From the NCBI GenBank assembly GCA_026874595.1, contig CM049320.1, forward strand, positions 108,001 through 172,000: a stretch of 64,000 nucleotides of DNA, read 5' to 3'. A program made the translations under genes and the position numbers. The number at the start of each line of letters is the position of its first letter. The first letter of the stretch is position 1. Positions 40,101 to 48,807 of this stretch are shown in pieces. The DNA is from Sipunculus nudus. Its lineage: Eukaryota > Annelida > Sipuncula > Golfingiida > Sipunculidae. Below the pieces are notes generated by a model. That model had not been told where the DNA came from, searched no databases, and saw only the letters and a list, made by a program, of their open reading frames with translations.

Positions 40101-40510
40101 GTAAAGATTGGTCTCTATGTGCGCTTTAGTAAATAAAAAAATATCCATGCTTTCTACACGGTTTTTTTTATAGAACTGTTAGGAATATTCCTTGCTCTCT
40201 GTTTCTTTTTACCCCGAATAAATATCATGACCCGTCTGTTTTTGCCGAATATTTTCTGTGGGCGTGTCGTTTTTAATTTCTTGGTGCCGGCGGTCTGGTT
40301 GTGATATGATTTTATTGTAAAGATTGGCGTCTGTGCGGGCTTTAATTATTAGAGAAATATCCATACTTTTTACACGGTTTCTATATAGAACTATTCAGAA
40401 TATTCTTTGCTTTCTGTTCCTTTTAACTCCGAATAAATATCTTGAGCCGTCTACTTTTGCCTTACATTTTCTGCAGGCATGTCGCTTTTAATTTCTTGGC
40501 TCCGGCAGTA
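37195..40510 (-). repeat. ~216-bp satellite, minus orientation, long array
   Basis: About fifteen units with TTTTTGCCGAATATTTTC spaced 214-220 bp apart (37,651, 37,871, 38,085, 38,303, 38,518 and onward to 40,240). Near-identical multi-unit blocks recur: the unit at 38,085 matches that at 38,947 (four units, 862 bp), and that at 38,733 matches 39,379 (three units, about 647 bp). Higher-order amplification is therefore recent. Minus-strand frames of 62-70 residues recur as by-products. Confidence 0.95.
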
Positions 40511-40676
40511 TAATTCCAAAAGAACAAACGTTCATGATGTGTACACTTATTCACCAAAACATGTATATTAGAAGAATACCCGTTGGATTATAACGGTAAC
40601 TTTCACATCGTTAGGTATTAAAAAAAAGGATGTGAGTTGTCACCCGGATATTGTTATATTTTTTGGGTTAGAACAG

Positions 40677-43531
40677 GTGGCTTGGCGGGATGTCGCATTA
40701 CCTAACTTTGACATGTATTATTGTATTAAAAAAAGGTCTCAGACGTAAATTATCCTTCCCTTTTTGTTAATCTACATGAAACAATAGTAATTGACAATCA
40801 TATGAATGTGGTGCGCAAACTCAGAAATTGTTATTGTCTATGCCGCCAGGGGGCATCCTTGGCTTAGGCCTACCCTTCTAAAAAATTTCAGACTTGTGTT
40901 TGTTTTCATTCACTGAATCTCATTGGCATTCGACACAGGGAATAAAGATCACACCACGGCAGGTCGGGGCTGGTGAAAAATTGTCAACATTAAGAGTTAT
41001 ATAGGAGGTTGGGGGTTCGAATCCGAGGCGGGGAACGGTTTACTTTTTTTCCTTTTTTTCCACGTTATGTATATTATTTCATAATTCCTGGCGGTTTCTT
41101 GGTAATTTATGAATGGTAAATCAATTAATGAGGCCAATTAGATGAAAGGTGTGCGAGCTAAGAAACAGTTACTGTTCCTGCCACCAGGGGGCGACCCAGG
41201 CTTATGGGCCATTTGGTGAAAATAACGGGTCCAAATGAAAGGGATTTTAACAGATCAACAACCCTGGGTCCAACCCCGTTAAAACGATCGACCTGGTTAT
41301 AATGTCCAACCTCGTTAAAATGATCAACCTGGTTAAAATGAACAATGTGGTTAAAATGAACAACATGGTTAGAATGAACAACCTCGTTTTAATGTCCAAC
41401 CTCGTTATAATGTACAACCTCGTTATACTGTTCAAGTTTTGCCATGCTTGAACCAACGTACGCAAACTCGTAGGCAAATATATATATATATATATGTATA
41501 TAATATATATGTACTATAAAAGAATATTGAGGCCAGTCAGGCAAAATAGTTAATGTTCCTGCCACCAGAGGGCGACCTAGGCTTATCAGCTTGTGTCCAA
41601 ATGAACGGGATTTTAACAGATAACCCTTGTGTTTGTCGGACTAGTATCTCTCTCCATATATATATATATATATACATATGTATAGTTATATACTCCTGTG
41701 TAGTTTTACATTAAATTTTAATTAAAATTTGGTCAAGGTGGCCCAAAAAGCCAGGATCCAAGTATACAAACAGCATTGTAACATTTATTGTTTTTTTAAT
41801 TAATTATTAATTATTTATGTCTTTTGGAAACACACATCCTGTTGAAAAAAGACCTTTTTTGAATAGCGTGATTGATTTTTTAAAGAGTTTGTGTTAAGTG
41901 TTATCTACTACCCCTTAGGTAGGTTAACAGTGAACTGTAGAAAAAGCCGGTTATTTCCAAAAGTTTTCAAATTAAATTTTCAAAACTTGTGTCCCACGGC
42001 CCAGTTTACTGCTTCTCGTCATATTATGCCGTTATATATATAAATATATATATATATATATACATAAATATATATATATATATATATATATATTCACACC
42101 CACATAACTACTCATGTAAGAACAAATTCACGTTGAAACGCAGCGACCCCTGGCGGACAGATGGTAATCGAAAGTCGATACGCTGGTCAATAAGTGGTAT
42201 TCTAACCCTTAGGTAGGTTAACAGGGAAATTTAGAAAAAATCGTTTATTTTCAAAAGTTTTCAATTTAATTTTTCAAAACTTGTGTCCCACGGTCCAGTT
42301 TACTGTTTCTCGTCATATTATGCCGTTATATATATAAATATATATATATATATACATAAATATATATATATATATATTCACACCCACATAACTACTCATG
42401 TAAGAACAAATTCACGTTGAAACGCAGCGACCCCTGGCGGACAGATGGTAATCGAAAGTCGATACGCTGGTCAATAAGTGGTATTCTAACCCTTAGGTAG
42501 GTTAACAGGGAAATTTAGAAAAAATCGTTTATTTTCAAAAGTTTTCAATTTAATTTTTCAAAACTTGTGTCCCACGGTCCAGTTTACTGCTTCTCGTCAA
42601 ATTATGACGTTTGTTGGTCAAGGTTGCCCAAAAAGCCAGGATTTTGCGGAGTTTTTAAAAATTAATTTTTTTTAATTTAATTTTCAAAATCTGTCCAAGT
42701 GTACAAAAAGTTTACAGTATATCTGTTTAGTATTTTAAATTTTTAATTCAACTATACTGTCAGTCGCGCCCCCTGCCGTTAAGTGTTGGGTAACGCCTTA
42801 ACCTGTGGTCAGTGGAACCGGTCAGCCGCGTGTGGGCGAACCCTCTGTCTCCCCTACGTTTTGGAGCCTAAGTAAACCAGGGGGTTTGCCCACTCTCCCT
42901 CTCCCTCTCCGCCCACAATGGCCGCCGGCTGACCGTATGGGGGCGGCCATCTCTACCGTAAAGCCTTTATTTCAATCGGCCTTGACCGGTCAGATGGGGT
43001 CAAACTTTTATAAATTCTGTTAAAATTCAAATTTTCCATAAAAATGTGCGCTTTTATTTTTTTGGGGTCAAGAATTGTCCACTGCACCTAACCCTGTACA
43101 CTGTAGCCTCGCTAATGACCTCTGGTCATTGTGATTGACCAATATATGTTTTTGACTTAGCCAACACCTAAGCAGAAGTGTCCTAACCCTGGAATTTAGT
43201 GCCAGCGATGGCCGCAGTGGTCAATGGGGGGCGCCACCTTCCGGTATCATTTTGCCCCGAAAAATTTAAAATTTGTTAAGTAAATTTAAGTAAGTCAACT
43301 TAATCGGCTGCTTAAGCAGTAAGTCATTTGAGTTATATCCTGTGTAAGTGTTGAAAATTTTGCTTAAGCAGTGTGATAACCCAGGGTTAGTATAGGGGTG
43401 TTTCGTGGTTAGCGTTTTAACACGTTAGTCTAAGTGTCGCATACTTAAGCAAGTCACTTAAGACCAAAACCCACTTAAGGCTCCCCTAAGTCTTGTTAAG
43501 TTGTGTCTAAGTGGTGACTAACGTCCGGTAT
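40677..43531. repeat. Segmental duplication, copy 2 (runs into telomere array)
   Basis: Corresponds to 11,777-14,369 with scattered single-base changes. It includes a ~0.85-kb block (40,985-41,836) without the 390-bp insertion, and three rather than two ~288-bp units (ACTTGTGTCCCACGG at about 41,987, 42,280, 42,565). It matches copy 1 up to the CTAACGTCCGGTAT that precedes the hexamers. Beyond the hexamers, copy 1 continues into host-like DNA and copy 2 into virus-like DNA. Confidence 0.95.
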
Positions 43532-43677
43532 CTAACCCTAACCCTAACCCTAACCCTAACCCTAACCCTAAACCCTAAAACCCTAACCCTAACCCTAACC
43601 CTAACCCTAACCTAACCCTAACCCTAACCCTAACCCTAACCCTAACCCTAACCCTAACCCTAACCCTAACCCTAACC

Positions 43678-43752
<75 letters not shown>

Positions 43753-43986
43753 TAACCCTAACCCTAACCTAACCTAACCCTAACCCTAACCCTAACCCTA
43801 ACCCTAACCCTAACCCTAACCCTAACCCTAACCCTAACCCTAACCCTAACCCTAACCCTAACCCTAACCCTAACCCTAACCTAACCCTAACCCTAACCCT
43901 AACCCTAACCCTAACCCTAACCCTAACCCTAACCCTAACCCTAACCCTAACCCTAACCCTAACCCTAACCCTAACCCTAACCCTAA
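43532..43986. repeat. Telomere-hexamer array at the host/virus-like junction
   Basis: About 75 CCCTAA units on the + strand (TTAGGG on the - strand), with scattered variants such as CCTAA and CCCTAAA between about 43,565 and 43,785, and a more regular second half. The last hexamer is followed at once by GCGCCACCTC, which is inside a CARD-like gene. The array is over six times longer than the tract in the paralogous host position (14,370-14,438). TTAGGG points leftwards, towards the host block. Confidence 0.98.
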
Positions 43987-44287
43987 GCGCCACCTCATTA
44001 TCAAATATTTGCAACAAGTTGATAAATGTTACCAGTCTCTGAACGTCCCAATGCTCGAGTATACACAGCAGCTCCCCGTTCCTCTCGATAGACGTCTCCT
44101 TCGCTTTGATACGATCCGCTTGAACAGGGTCGATTAGGCCTCTGTTGACCATGACGTCATACAGCAACACGTCGACATCAAGAGAGGTAACCAACTGAGG
44201 ACGTATGTCACCGATAATGCTTCCGCCCGTGATCGGGGGTTGTATAGACAAGTAATATTCCATTGGCTCTACATCTCCGCTGTACAT
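43987..44287 (-). pseudogene. CARD-like gene cut off by the telomere array
   Basis: The start ATG at 44,287 matches that of the two neighbouring paralogues. The product keeps the family's YYLSIQPPITGGSIIGDI lead and most of a CARD-like helical bundle (LDVDVLLYDVMVNRGLI). After about 101 codons, in the last helix, viral sequence stops and the hexamer array begins. The frame stays open into the array, adding alternating Arg-Val and then Leu-Gly residues that cannot be native CARD sequence. The paralogue at 44,420-44,806 shows that roughly 25 further residues are missing. It has the same TATA promoter as its neighbours, so a transcript is possible. It marks a breakpoint inside a virus-like gene, or else an unusual natural terminus. 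Confidence 0.8.
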
Positions 44288-44340
44288 GATGTATCCGTAA
44301 GGAGTTCTGTTCAGTACGGTGGTTGGCAATGAAATGATGC

Positions 44341-44347
44341 ATTTATA
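44341..44347 (-). promoter_or_regulatory. TATA box of truncated CARD gene
   Basis: TATAAAT on the minus strand, 54 bases before the ATG. The promoter region (TATAAATGCATCATTTC) is shared with the next two CARD genes. Confidence 0.6.
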
Positions 44348-44419
44348 CAGCAACTGTCTATTTATATGTGTGCCCCTCCCCATATCCACACATCCACATC
44401 CTTGACCCATCTGTTTGCA

Positions 44420-44806
44420 CTAACGATGGCAGCATAATGGACATGTGCAAAAGGCTCTTTTGCGCCTATCTGCTTCCAAATTAAGAGCGTACATTAGTCT
44501 GGAGTGCGCCACCTTATTATCAAATATTTTCAACAAACTGATAAATTTTACCAGTCTCTTCACGTCCCAATGCTCGAGTACACACAGCAGCTCCCCGTTC
44601 CTCTCGATAGACGTCTCCTTCGCTTTGATACGATCCGCTTGAACAGAGTTGATTAGGCCTCTGTTGACCATGACGTCATACAGCAACACGTCGACATAAA
44701 GAGAGGTAACCAACTGAGGACGTATGTCACCGATAATGCTTCCGCCCGTGATCGGGGGTTGTATAGACAAGTAATATTCCATTGGCTTTAAATGTCCGCT
44801 GTACAT
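44420..44806 (-). CDS. CARD-like protein, 128 aa
   Basis: A single-domain protein with the family lead YYLSIQPPI near residue 11, then a predicted six-helix death-fold pattern (VTSLYVDVLLYDVMVNRGLI, AKETSIERNGELLCVLEHW, LVKFISLLKIF) and a short tail with a cysteine cluster (CTCPLCC). The spacing of Leu/Val and the LD/YVDxLLxDxMxxxGLI signature fit CARD domains, which pair with host CARDs in apoptotic and innate-immune signalling complexes. Partner and direction of effect are unknown. It is very similar to the truncated copy on its left, so a tandem duplication made the pair. The start is chosen by alignment with the paralogues and the TATA box at 44,861. Confidence 0.75.
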   Translation of the reverse strand: MYSGHLKPMEYYLSIQPPITGGSIIGDIRPQLVTSLYVDVLLYDVMVNRGLINSVQADRIKAKETSIERNGELLCVLEHWDVKRLVKFISLLKIFDNKVAHSRLMYALNLEADRRKRAFCTCPLCCHR

Positions 44807-44860
44807 GATGTATCCGTAAACGAGTCCTGTTCAGTACGGTGGTTGGCAACGAAATGATGC

Positions 44861-44867
44861 ATTTATA
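44861..44867 (-). promoter_or_regulatory. TATA box of second CARD gene
   Basis: TATAAAT on the minus strand, 55 bases before the ATG at 44,806. The surrounding ~100 bp nearly match the other CARD promoters. Confidence 0.6.
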
Positions 44868-44977
44868 CAGCAACTGTCTATTTATATGTGTGCCCCTCCC
44901 CATATCCAGATCCTTGACCCGTCTGTTTGCACTAACTATGGCTGCAATATTGTACGAGTGCCAAGGACTCCATTTTA

Positions 44978-45346
44978 CTAGTTCTTTGATGCAAGGTTGC
45001 GCGTACATGCTTCACAGTTAAGAGCGGCCAGTAGTAGGAAGTGCGCCACCCTATTACCAAACATGTTCAACAAGCTGATAAATATTACCAGTTTCTCAAC
45101 GTCCCAATGCTCGAGTATACACAGCAGCTCCTCGTTCCTCTCGACAGACGTCTCCTTCGCTTTGAGACGACCCGCTTGGTCAGAGTCGATAAGGCTTTTG
45201 TAGAGCATGGTGTCAACCAACAGCACGTGGACATCAAGAGTGGCAACCAACCGGCCACGTAGTGTACCGATAATGCTTTCGCCCGTGATCGGAGGTTGTA
45301 TTGACAAGTAATATTCAGGTGGCTGCATCACATCTTGGAAGTACAT
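44978..45346 (-). CDS. CARD-like protein, 122 aa
   Basis: The third member of the tandem series, more diverged. It keeps PPEYYLSIQPPITGESIIGT, LDVHVLLVDTMLYKSLI, the KETSVERNEELLCILEHWDV stretch, and LVIFISLLNMF. Its basic tail (ACTRNLASKN) differs from the neighbour's cysteine tail. It is predicted to be a stand-alone CARD, a form known in cellular and viral decoys that compete for CARD-CARD contacts. That function is inferred from architecture only. The start aligns with its paralogues. The intergenic gap to the next gene on the right is about 180 bp. Confidence 0.75.
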   Translation of the reverse strand: MYFQDVMQPPEYYLSIQPPITGESIIGTLRGRLVATLDVHVLLVDTMLYKSLIDSDQAGRLKAKETSVERNEELLCILEHWDVEKLVIFISLLNMFGNRVAHFLLLAALNCEACTRNLASKN

Positions 45347-45400
45347 GATGTATCCGTAAACGAGTCCTGTTCAGTACGGTGGTTGGCAACGAAATGATGC

Positions 45401-45407
45401 ATTTATA
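45401..45407 (-). promoter_or_regulatory. TATA box of third CARD gene
   Basis: TATAAAT on the minus strand, 55 bases before the ATG at 45,346, in the same context as the two preceding promoters. Confidence 0.6.
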
Positions 45408-45525
45408 CAGCAACCGCTTATTTATATGTGTGCCCATAGCCCCCGCATCCTACACTAAAAAAGCATAAAAAACGTTTTTGACAATCCATACTGTAAGATA
45501 CGATGACATGCGCCAACTGGCATTC

Positions 45526-45972
45526 TTATCCTTTTTTCGAACCGCCCGTTTGCACAGACGACGGCTGTAAAATGGTATGTGTACCGATGACGCCAGTCGG
45601 GGAGAAGCTACATCCGTCAGCAAAGCGCTTCCATGCTGCTCGATTCAGACATTTCACGAGCACGACGTGCGGCCCGGACCGGTTGCAGGTTTTGAGCAAC
45701 TCGATAAACGTGACAACTTGTTCAAGCCCCAACTCCATGATGATAAACAGCAGCATCTTGTTCTGATCGATGACGGTATCTTCCCCGGTGATACGTGCGG
45801 CTTCGTCCTGACTTATAAGACCTTTCTGGAGCAGAGTGTCAATCAGCCAAGGATCGACGTCCAGGCTGGTCACCAACGTGCGCCACTGTGGCCGGAGGAT
45901 GCTCGCGCTCGAAATCTCAGGTCTGACAGACAAGTAAAAATTCAATGGCTGCAACGTATCGACCCGGCCCAT
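45526..45972 (-). CDS. CARD-like protein, 148 aa
   Basis: The fourth single-CARD gene. From the ATG at 45,972 it reads a lead (LQPLNFYLSVRPEI) followed by SLDVDPWLIDTLLQKGLISQDEAARI, which is the clearest CARD helix 2-3 pattern in the series, and LEQVVTFIELLKT for the last helices. An ATG 54 codons upstream (46,134) keeps the frame open, but that stretch overlaps promoter-like sequence and does not align with the paralogues, so I prefer 45,972. The tail after the domain is longer (about 35 residues) and ends in GGSKKG. It probably also acts in host death-fold signalling; no partner can be named. Confidence 0.75.
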   Translation of the reverse strand: MGRVDTLQPLNFYLSVRPEISSASILRPQWRTLVTSLDVDPWLIDTLLQKGLISQDEAARITGEDTVIDQNKMLLFIIMELGLEQVVTFIELLKTCNRSGPHVVLVKCLNRAAWKRFADGCSFSPTGVIGTHTILQPSSVQTGGSKKG

Positions 45973-46357
45973 GGTGTATCGGTTAAACACTCCCGTGCAG
46001 TACGGCGGTCGGCGATGAAATGATGGATGGATACAGCGACCGGTACTTTTGTAACCACGCCACAAGCAATGACATATAAAAGGACATATAAAATGAAACA
46101 GAACGGGATTCGACACACACGTTTGAAGTACCAAATCATTACCCCCATGGAGTTACGCCACATGATAGTCGGGAGGTCGGAGGCTGATTGCATCACACAG
46201 AACAGAACATCATACAGAACGCAGTACGAATATACAAACATCACAACGACACACTGACACACACGCACCTAACCGGGAGAGCGTTCAGAACAGGTTCCCC
46301 ACATCCGTCATACAGTACACGTTGTACAGAAGAACACGTTTAAATATATACACTACA

Positions 46358-46363
46358 TTTTAT
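46358..46363 (-). terminator. Polyadenylation signal (AATAAA)
   Basis: AATAAA on the minus strand about 240 bases after the stop codon of the CARD-CARD-RING gene, in an AT-rich gap (46,260-46,600) that holds nothing else recognisable. Confidence 0.5.
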
Positions 46364-46599
46364 TCATTTGTTATTCATTTATACAATAACAAAGGTGCGA
46401 TTACGAAACACAAATGCGCAAAGTAAGATATATACACAAGTTTGAATCATCAATAAAGAACGTGTCAACGTATGTATGTTATAGAGAGTATCAATACAAA
46501 AACAGTTCACTTATCGTATATACAGGTACTTACGCGTTTCACTGTGTGAGCTGGGGCAGGGGAAGCAAAAAGAGTTCCTTATGGTACGTCCTGTTAGGT

Positions 46600-47763
46600 T
46601 CACATGAAACAGGGTTTGATATCTTCTACCCGGTTTCTGCATGTTATACATGTCATATCCTCGTTCTCACTGCACCTCAACGCACATGTGAAACAGCACC
46701 TTATGTGACCGCAGGGCAGAAATATCGTCTTCCGTTTGTTGTCCATACACACTACACAGACTTGTTCATTGGGATCATCTGGAGTCACCGGTACGTCGTT
46801 TTTCTTTTTCGCACATAGCATGTCGCGCATGCGCCGCCACCGTTGACCAGAAGAAACCTGCCCATCCGCCCCGCTTAACGTTCCATTGAAAGGTTCGACC
46901 TCGTGACGGGTCGGTTGCTCGACCGTGTTCGTTGTTAGCGATCGTCCGACACGGCCAGCCTGCTTCGGGAAAGCGTGTGCGTTCAATGATTTCACCAGGA
47001 TATCTCGCGGAACGGGCTGATCATACACCTTAAGCAATCCAATAAACCTGACCAAATTAGGGAGACCCCGCTGAGCGAGGATGTCCAACAAGGCTGTGCT
47101 TTTCGCATATTTGTGACACTTGCGGAGTATGGTTTCGGCATTGAACCTGCTGATGATGCCTTCTTCGACCATCGCCTCCTGCAGCAGCGGGTCAACGTCC
47201 AGGCAATGAGCCAGCGCAACCCGGTCTGAATTGATAACACTGCGTATCGAAATAGCGGGACTGACAGCCATGTAAACGTCGAGTGGATGCAACCAGTCTG
47301 GCTGACGCGAAGAAACGTGTCCACTCGCGCTGCCGCATTTTCCAGTGTGGGGGTTGGCCTGACTGCTTGACGGTTTCCCGGCTGTGTTCCCAGTAAGCGT
47401 ACCTCCGCCAGGGACACCCTGCTTCCCGAAAGCGCATGCGTTGAGTGATTCCACCAGGATATCTCGGGGCACGGGTTGATCATACTCTTCCAGCAAACCG
47501 ATAAACCCGATGAAGTTTCGAAGACCGCGCTTCAGGAGGATGGCTATCAACTCACTGGCTTTCCCACTCATAACAGGGCTGTTGTCTAAAAGTTCAGCGT
47601 GGCCCTTGCATATGATGCCTTCCTGGACCATGGCGTTCTGTAGCACAATGTTGAAGTCCAAGTACATCAACAGCTTGATACGGTTTCCTTTGATCACATT
47701 TGATATATCGATAGCGGGACGGACAGACAAGTAAACATCGACTGGATGCAGTGTACGTGACAT
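46600..47763 (-). CDS. CARD-CARD-RING protein (RING-type E3 ligase candidate)
   Basis: With the first ATG (47,796) the product has 398 residues; the ATG at 47,763 aligns better with the other CARD leads, so I chose it. Numbering from the longer form, CARD 1 spans about 37-103 and CARD 2 about 190-256. Each is preceded by a LHPVDVYLSVRPAI-like lead and followed by YDQPVPRDILV, so the second arose by internal duplication. A C-terminal C3HC4 RING finger has Cys347, Cys350, Cys362, His364, Cys368, Cys371, Cys383 and Cys386, like the RING of IAP and MGRN-type E3 ligases. The likely role is to bring ubiquitin ligase activity to a host CARD protein. No BIR domain is present. A Ser/Pro/Gly-rich linker separates the parts. 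Confidence 0.88.
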   Translation of the reverse strand: MSRTLHPVDVYLSVRPAIDISNVIKGNRIKLLMYLDFNIVLQNAMVQEGIICKGHAELLDNSPVMSGKASELIAILLKRGLRNFIGFIGLLEEYDQPVPRDILVESLNACAFGKQGVPGGGTLTGNTAGKPSSSQANPHTGKCGSASGHVSSRQPDWLHPLDVYMAVSPAISIRSVINSDRVALAHCLDVDPLLQEAMVEEGIISRFNAETILRKCHKYAKSTALLDILAQRGLPNLVRFIGLLKVYDQPVPRDILVKSLNAHAFPKQAGRVGRSLTTNTVEQPTRHEVEPFNGTLSGADGQVSSGQRWRRMRDMLCAKKKNDVPVTPDDPNEQVCVVCMDNKRKTIFLPCGHIRCCFTCALRCSENEDMTCITCRNRVEDIKPCFM

Positions 47764-47910
47764 CTCAACACTTTCAAATTTGGGTAGAGCTAACACCGAA
47801 CAGAACTGCTGCTGGTACTGGTCTGATGTAAGCCCACCAAGTTCTGCTTTATGTAGCTGCCAGACAAATCATCTGATCGGCAGGAGTTCACTGTGGGCAT
47901 GTCGAATATA

Positions 47911-47920
47911 TGTATATATA
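47911..47920 (-). promoter_or_regulatory. Probable TATA region of CARD-CARD-RING gene
   Basis: TATATATACA on the minus strand, about 115-150 bases before the candidate start codons. Confidence 0.45.
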
Positions 47921-48065
47921 CATGGGAGGGGCGTGTTTCAGACGTAGGTCCATCACTCACGGAATTGACGTTCAAATGATGTCCTTGAACAAACACGTGC
48001 ATCCCTATTATCGTATTGCGTAAAAAGCAGGCCACATAATAGCTTGTTTTAGACTGTCTGATCAT

Positions 48066-48200
48066 CCATTTACGTTTGGTACGTTTAGTAAACCAGTATT
48101 AATCATGACCATATGTACAGAAAAAACAACCAAGACAAAAATGACAAACTTAACGCTGGTGCATCGCTGATACATAACAGCTACGATGTTAACCTCACGT
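48066..48200. repeat. Diverged fragment of the 433-bp repeat
   Basis: A weaker copy of the first third of the 433-bp unit (CATTTACGTTTGGTACGTTTAGTAAACCAG, AACGCTGGTGCATCGCTGATACATA). It lies between the CARD-CARD-RING and cysteine-cluster genes, so the repeat once extended further left. Confidence 0.7.
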
Positions 48201-48219
48201 GCCACCTGAACTCCAGTCT

Positions 48220-48567
48220 TTACTCCGTCTGTGCCGCATCATTGCCTCTAGACACCGGTTCAGTCGACAGATACGTTTCCTCTGTGGACTCACTGGTTGC
48301 GTCGCACTCACTGCAATCGAGACATCTGAAACATGTTTCACAGTACGGCCGATTTTTCAGGTAGAGGCCGTGTCTCATATCTGCAGGTAAACGCCGGTAT
48401 AAATCCTTCATTGAATCATTCAGATATTTTAGTTCATCATACACATCCTTGCACCGAGACGGGTCAAACATAAAACCCCAACATCCGTACAGCATCATGT
48501 CCACCGTGTTGAAAAGTTCAATGAATTCCGTACGGTAAGATATTTCAGACCCGTCCGAGGTGGCCAT
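48220..48567 (-). CDS. Small acidic protein with cysteine cluster, unknown function
   Basis: A 115-residue product I do not recognise. The N-terminal half is helical and hydrophobic (FIELFNTVDMMLYGCWGFMF). A compact cluster CETCFRCLDCSEC (residues about 77-89) could bind zinc. The tail is rich in Ser, Thr and Glu. A TATATATATA stretch at about 48,620-48,632 lies some 55 bases upstream, at the same distance as in the CARD genes, which supports the start codon. No signal peptide or membrane segment is clear. It lies within the presumed inverted-repeat arm, so a second copy is expected right of the window. Confidence 0.6.
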   Translation of the reverse strand: MATSDGSEISYRTEFIELFNTVDMMLYGCWGFMFDPSRCKDVYDELKYLNDSMKDLYRRLPADMRHGLYLKNRPYCETCFRCLDCSECDATSESTEETYLSTEPVSRGNDAAQTE

Positions 48568-48807
48568 TACTCTTTATTCTTCTCTTCTGTCTTGGGATAC
48601 TGGTCCAGTTTAAAGGAACGATATATATATATGCCCGCGATACGGATGGGGCACCGACGTATAGAAGGACTGTTCTACAGCGGCTTGACCACCTCAAGTG
48701 CGCGCGTGTCTGACGAACGAAACTGTGTCATTGAAACGTGACTTGTATCACTGAAATTGTAAAGCGCAATTAAAGGTCATATAAAACAGCATGTTTACAC
48801 TGACGAC

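Noticed and set aside
43769-43986. A long minus-strand frame of Arg-Val and Leu-Gly dipeptides through the telomere array
   Set aside because: It only reflects that two of the three hexamer frames lack stops. It is not protein-coding sequence in its own right.
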